A DNA stretch of 64,000 nucleotides from Psychromonas algicola (lineage in GTDB: Bacteria > Pseudomonadota > Gammaproteobacteria > Enterobacterales > Psychromonadaceae): positions 62,001-126,000 of the forward strand of contig NZ_SNUB01000003.1 in NCBI RefSeq assembly GCF_004378355.1, in the 5' to 3' direction. Made by a program: the position numbers and the translations under genes. Below, in pieces: positions 63,538-64,000 of the stretch. The notes under the pieces were generated by a model. That model searched no databases and was not told where the DNA came from. It saw only the letters and a list, made by a program, of their open reading frames with translations. Positions within the stretch are counted from its first letter, which is position 1. Every line of letters begins with the position of its first letter.

Positions 63538-63585
63538 CATTTAGTTAAGCTTGATGATTCGAGCATAACGAAGTCGCAAGACTTA
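63538..63585 (+). repeat. array spacer, first copy (shortened)
   Basis: The spacer that follows each CCA begins CATTTAGTTAAGCTTGATGA, then TTCGAGCATAACGA. It recurs at 63675-63739 and 63893-63958; in those copies AAGTCTGATAATTTGAAGACTT-like sequence forms a small hairpin, shortened here to AAGTCGCAAGACTT. Confidence 0.75.
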
Positions 63586-63674
63586 AAATTGTTAGCTCAG
63601 TTGGTAGAGCAACGGACTGTCCTCTTTTGAAGGTATAGCGTGTGTCGCTAGTTCAAGCCCAGCAAGAGGAGCCA
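63586..63674 (+). pseudogene. disrupted tRNA-Asn copy with altered anticodon arm
   Basis: D arm TAGCTCAGTTGGTAGAGC, 5' anticodon stem ACGGACTGT, T-arm end and AAGAGGAGCCA are those of tRNA-Asn, but the 5' acceptor strand is lost (AAATTGT in place of TCCTCTT), and TTAATC of the anticodon arm is replaced by CCTCTTTTGAAGGTATAG. One T-stem pair is broken (GCTAG against CCAGC). Total about 89 bases. It should not give a working tRNA. Confidence 0.75.
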
Positions 63675-63739
63675 CATTTAGTTAAGCTTGATGATTCGAG
63701 CATAACGAGTCTGATAATTTGAAGACTTAAAAGAACAAT
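63675..63739 (+). repeat. array spacer, second copy
   Basis: Same start as the spacer at 63538 (CATTTAGTTAAGCTTGATGA) and continuing to AAGACTTAAAAGAACAAT just before the next chimeric unit. It differs from the third copy (63893-63958) by a two-base deletion near AACGAGTC. Confidence 0.75.
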
Positions 63740-63816
63740 TCCTCTTTAGCTCGGTTGGTAGAGCAATAGAGACACTGTTAATCCGTATTTAGATTATTCA
63801 GTGAGAAAGTTACAAT
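63740..63816 (+). pseudogene. chimeric tRNA-Asn-like unit 3
   Basis: 77 bases, differing from unit 2 at one visible position (TTCAGTGAG in place of TTCTGTGAG). As in unit 2, an intact tRNA-Asn follows directly, so the pair chimera plus tRNA is the repeated module. Confidence 0.75.
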
Positions 63817-63892
63817 TCCTCTTTAGCTCAGTTGGTAGAGCAACGGACTGTTAATCCGTGTGTCGCTGGTTCAAGCCCAGCAAGAGGAGCCA
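63817..63892 (+). tRNA. tRNA-Asn (GTT), copy 2
   Basis: Identical over all 76 bases to the copy at 63462-63537, with complete acceptor, D, anticodon (GTT at 63850-63852) and T arms and encoded CCA. Confidence 0.97.
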
Positions 63893-63958
63893 CATTTAGT
63901 TAAGCTTGATGATTCGAGCATAACGAAGTCTGATAATTTGAAGACTTAAAAGAACAAT
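63893..63958 (+). repeat. array spacer, third copy
   Basis: 66-base spacer between tRNA copy 2 and the next chimeric unit, with hairpin arms AAGTC and GACTT. Repeat period of the module chimera-tRNA-spacer is 219 bases (63740 to 63959). Confidence 0.75.
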
Positions 63959-64000
63959 TCCTCTTTAGCTCGGTTGGTAGAGCGATAGAGACACTGTTAA
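63959..64000 (+). pseudogene. chimeric tRNA-Asn-like unit 4, cut by the window end
   Basis: First 42 bases of another unit (TCCTCTTTAGCTCGGTTGGT, AGAGCGATAGAGACACTGTT). One base differs from the others (GCGATAG for GCAATAG). The array evidently continues beyond the window. Confidence 0.7.

Noticed and set aside
63586-63674. Permuted or split tRNA gene
   Set aside because: A permuted gene would have its 3' half before its 5' half. Here the order is normal, with one arm replaced, so a disrupted copy is the simpler reading.
63300-64000. CRISPR array
   Set aside because: The repeats are regular but are tRNA-Asn genes and parts of them; there are no unique spacers between short repeats and no cas genes.

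Overview
The window is about 64 kb of AT-rich chromosome from a marine, probably cold-adapted, facultatively anaerobic gammaproteobacterium, most like Psychromonas or a close relative among the Alteromonadales and Vibrionales. The reasons are the gene orders suhB-trmJ-iscRSUA-hscBA-fdx-iscX-pepB, ccoNOQP-ccoHIS-fnr-uspE and ydiJ-menI, the Na+-linked transporters (NhaB and a CNT-type nucleoside carrier), and the base composition. The genus is inferred from recognised protein families and was not checked by a search. Most of the window is ordinary chromosomal backbone. The accessory signals are a single-gene insert at 5.1-6.6 kb, three copies of a MITE-like repeat, and a rearranged tRNA-Asn array at the right edge.

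Layout, 0-22 kb. A BaeSR-type two-component system (kinase cut by the window edge) is followed by a secreted protein with seven EF-hands. Then come an EamA exporter, a CheX-like protein (DUF3334), and a beta-propeller lipoprotein enclosed by a 45-bp direct repeat copied from the 3' end of the adjacent lysR gene. A TPP riboswitch precedes a five-gene thiamin pyrimidine salvage operon (thiD, ABC ATPase, permease, binding protein, tenA). After it lie an AsmA-family gene, a divergent Lrp-type regulator and Cds1-like cysteine desulfhydrase, a DUF1800-DUF1501 pair, an endonuclease/exonuclease/phosphatase-family protein, suhB and trmJ.

Layout, 22-46 kb. The complete isc Fe-S assembly operon has IscR-type operators over its promoter and a hairpin terminator between iscA and hscB; pepB follows. 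Next are ydiJ (FAD/Fe-S 2-hydroxyacid dehydrogenase), menI-like thioesterase, a CvfB-like S1 protein and a LysE exporter. A nucleoside-use region follows: udp, cdd, transaldolase, CNT transporter, deoC, deoB, deoD, add. Together these genes take up nucleosides, deaminate and phosphorolyse them, and send the pentose phosphate into central metabolism. nhaB ends this stretch.

Layout, 46-64 kb. bepA, a TusA-like protein, perM and bcp are followed by the microaerobic respiration block on the minus strand: ccoN, O, Q, P, then a terminator, ccoH, ccoI, ccoS, a TauE/SafE protein, fnr and uspE. A bufferin (RiPP metallophore) operon comes next: precursor bufA1, MNIO enzyme bufB, partner bufC and a DoxX protein. 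It is divergent from an ECF sigma factor and a DUF3379 anti-sigma candidate, which may control it. The last 800 bp carry a strong promoter and a tandem array with two intact tRNA-Asn genes, four chimeric tRNA-like units and one disrupted tRNA copy; it runs off the window.
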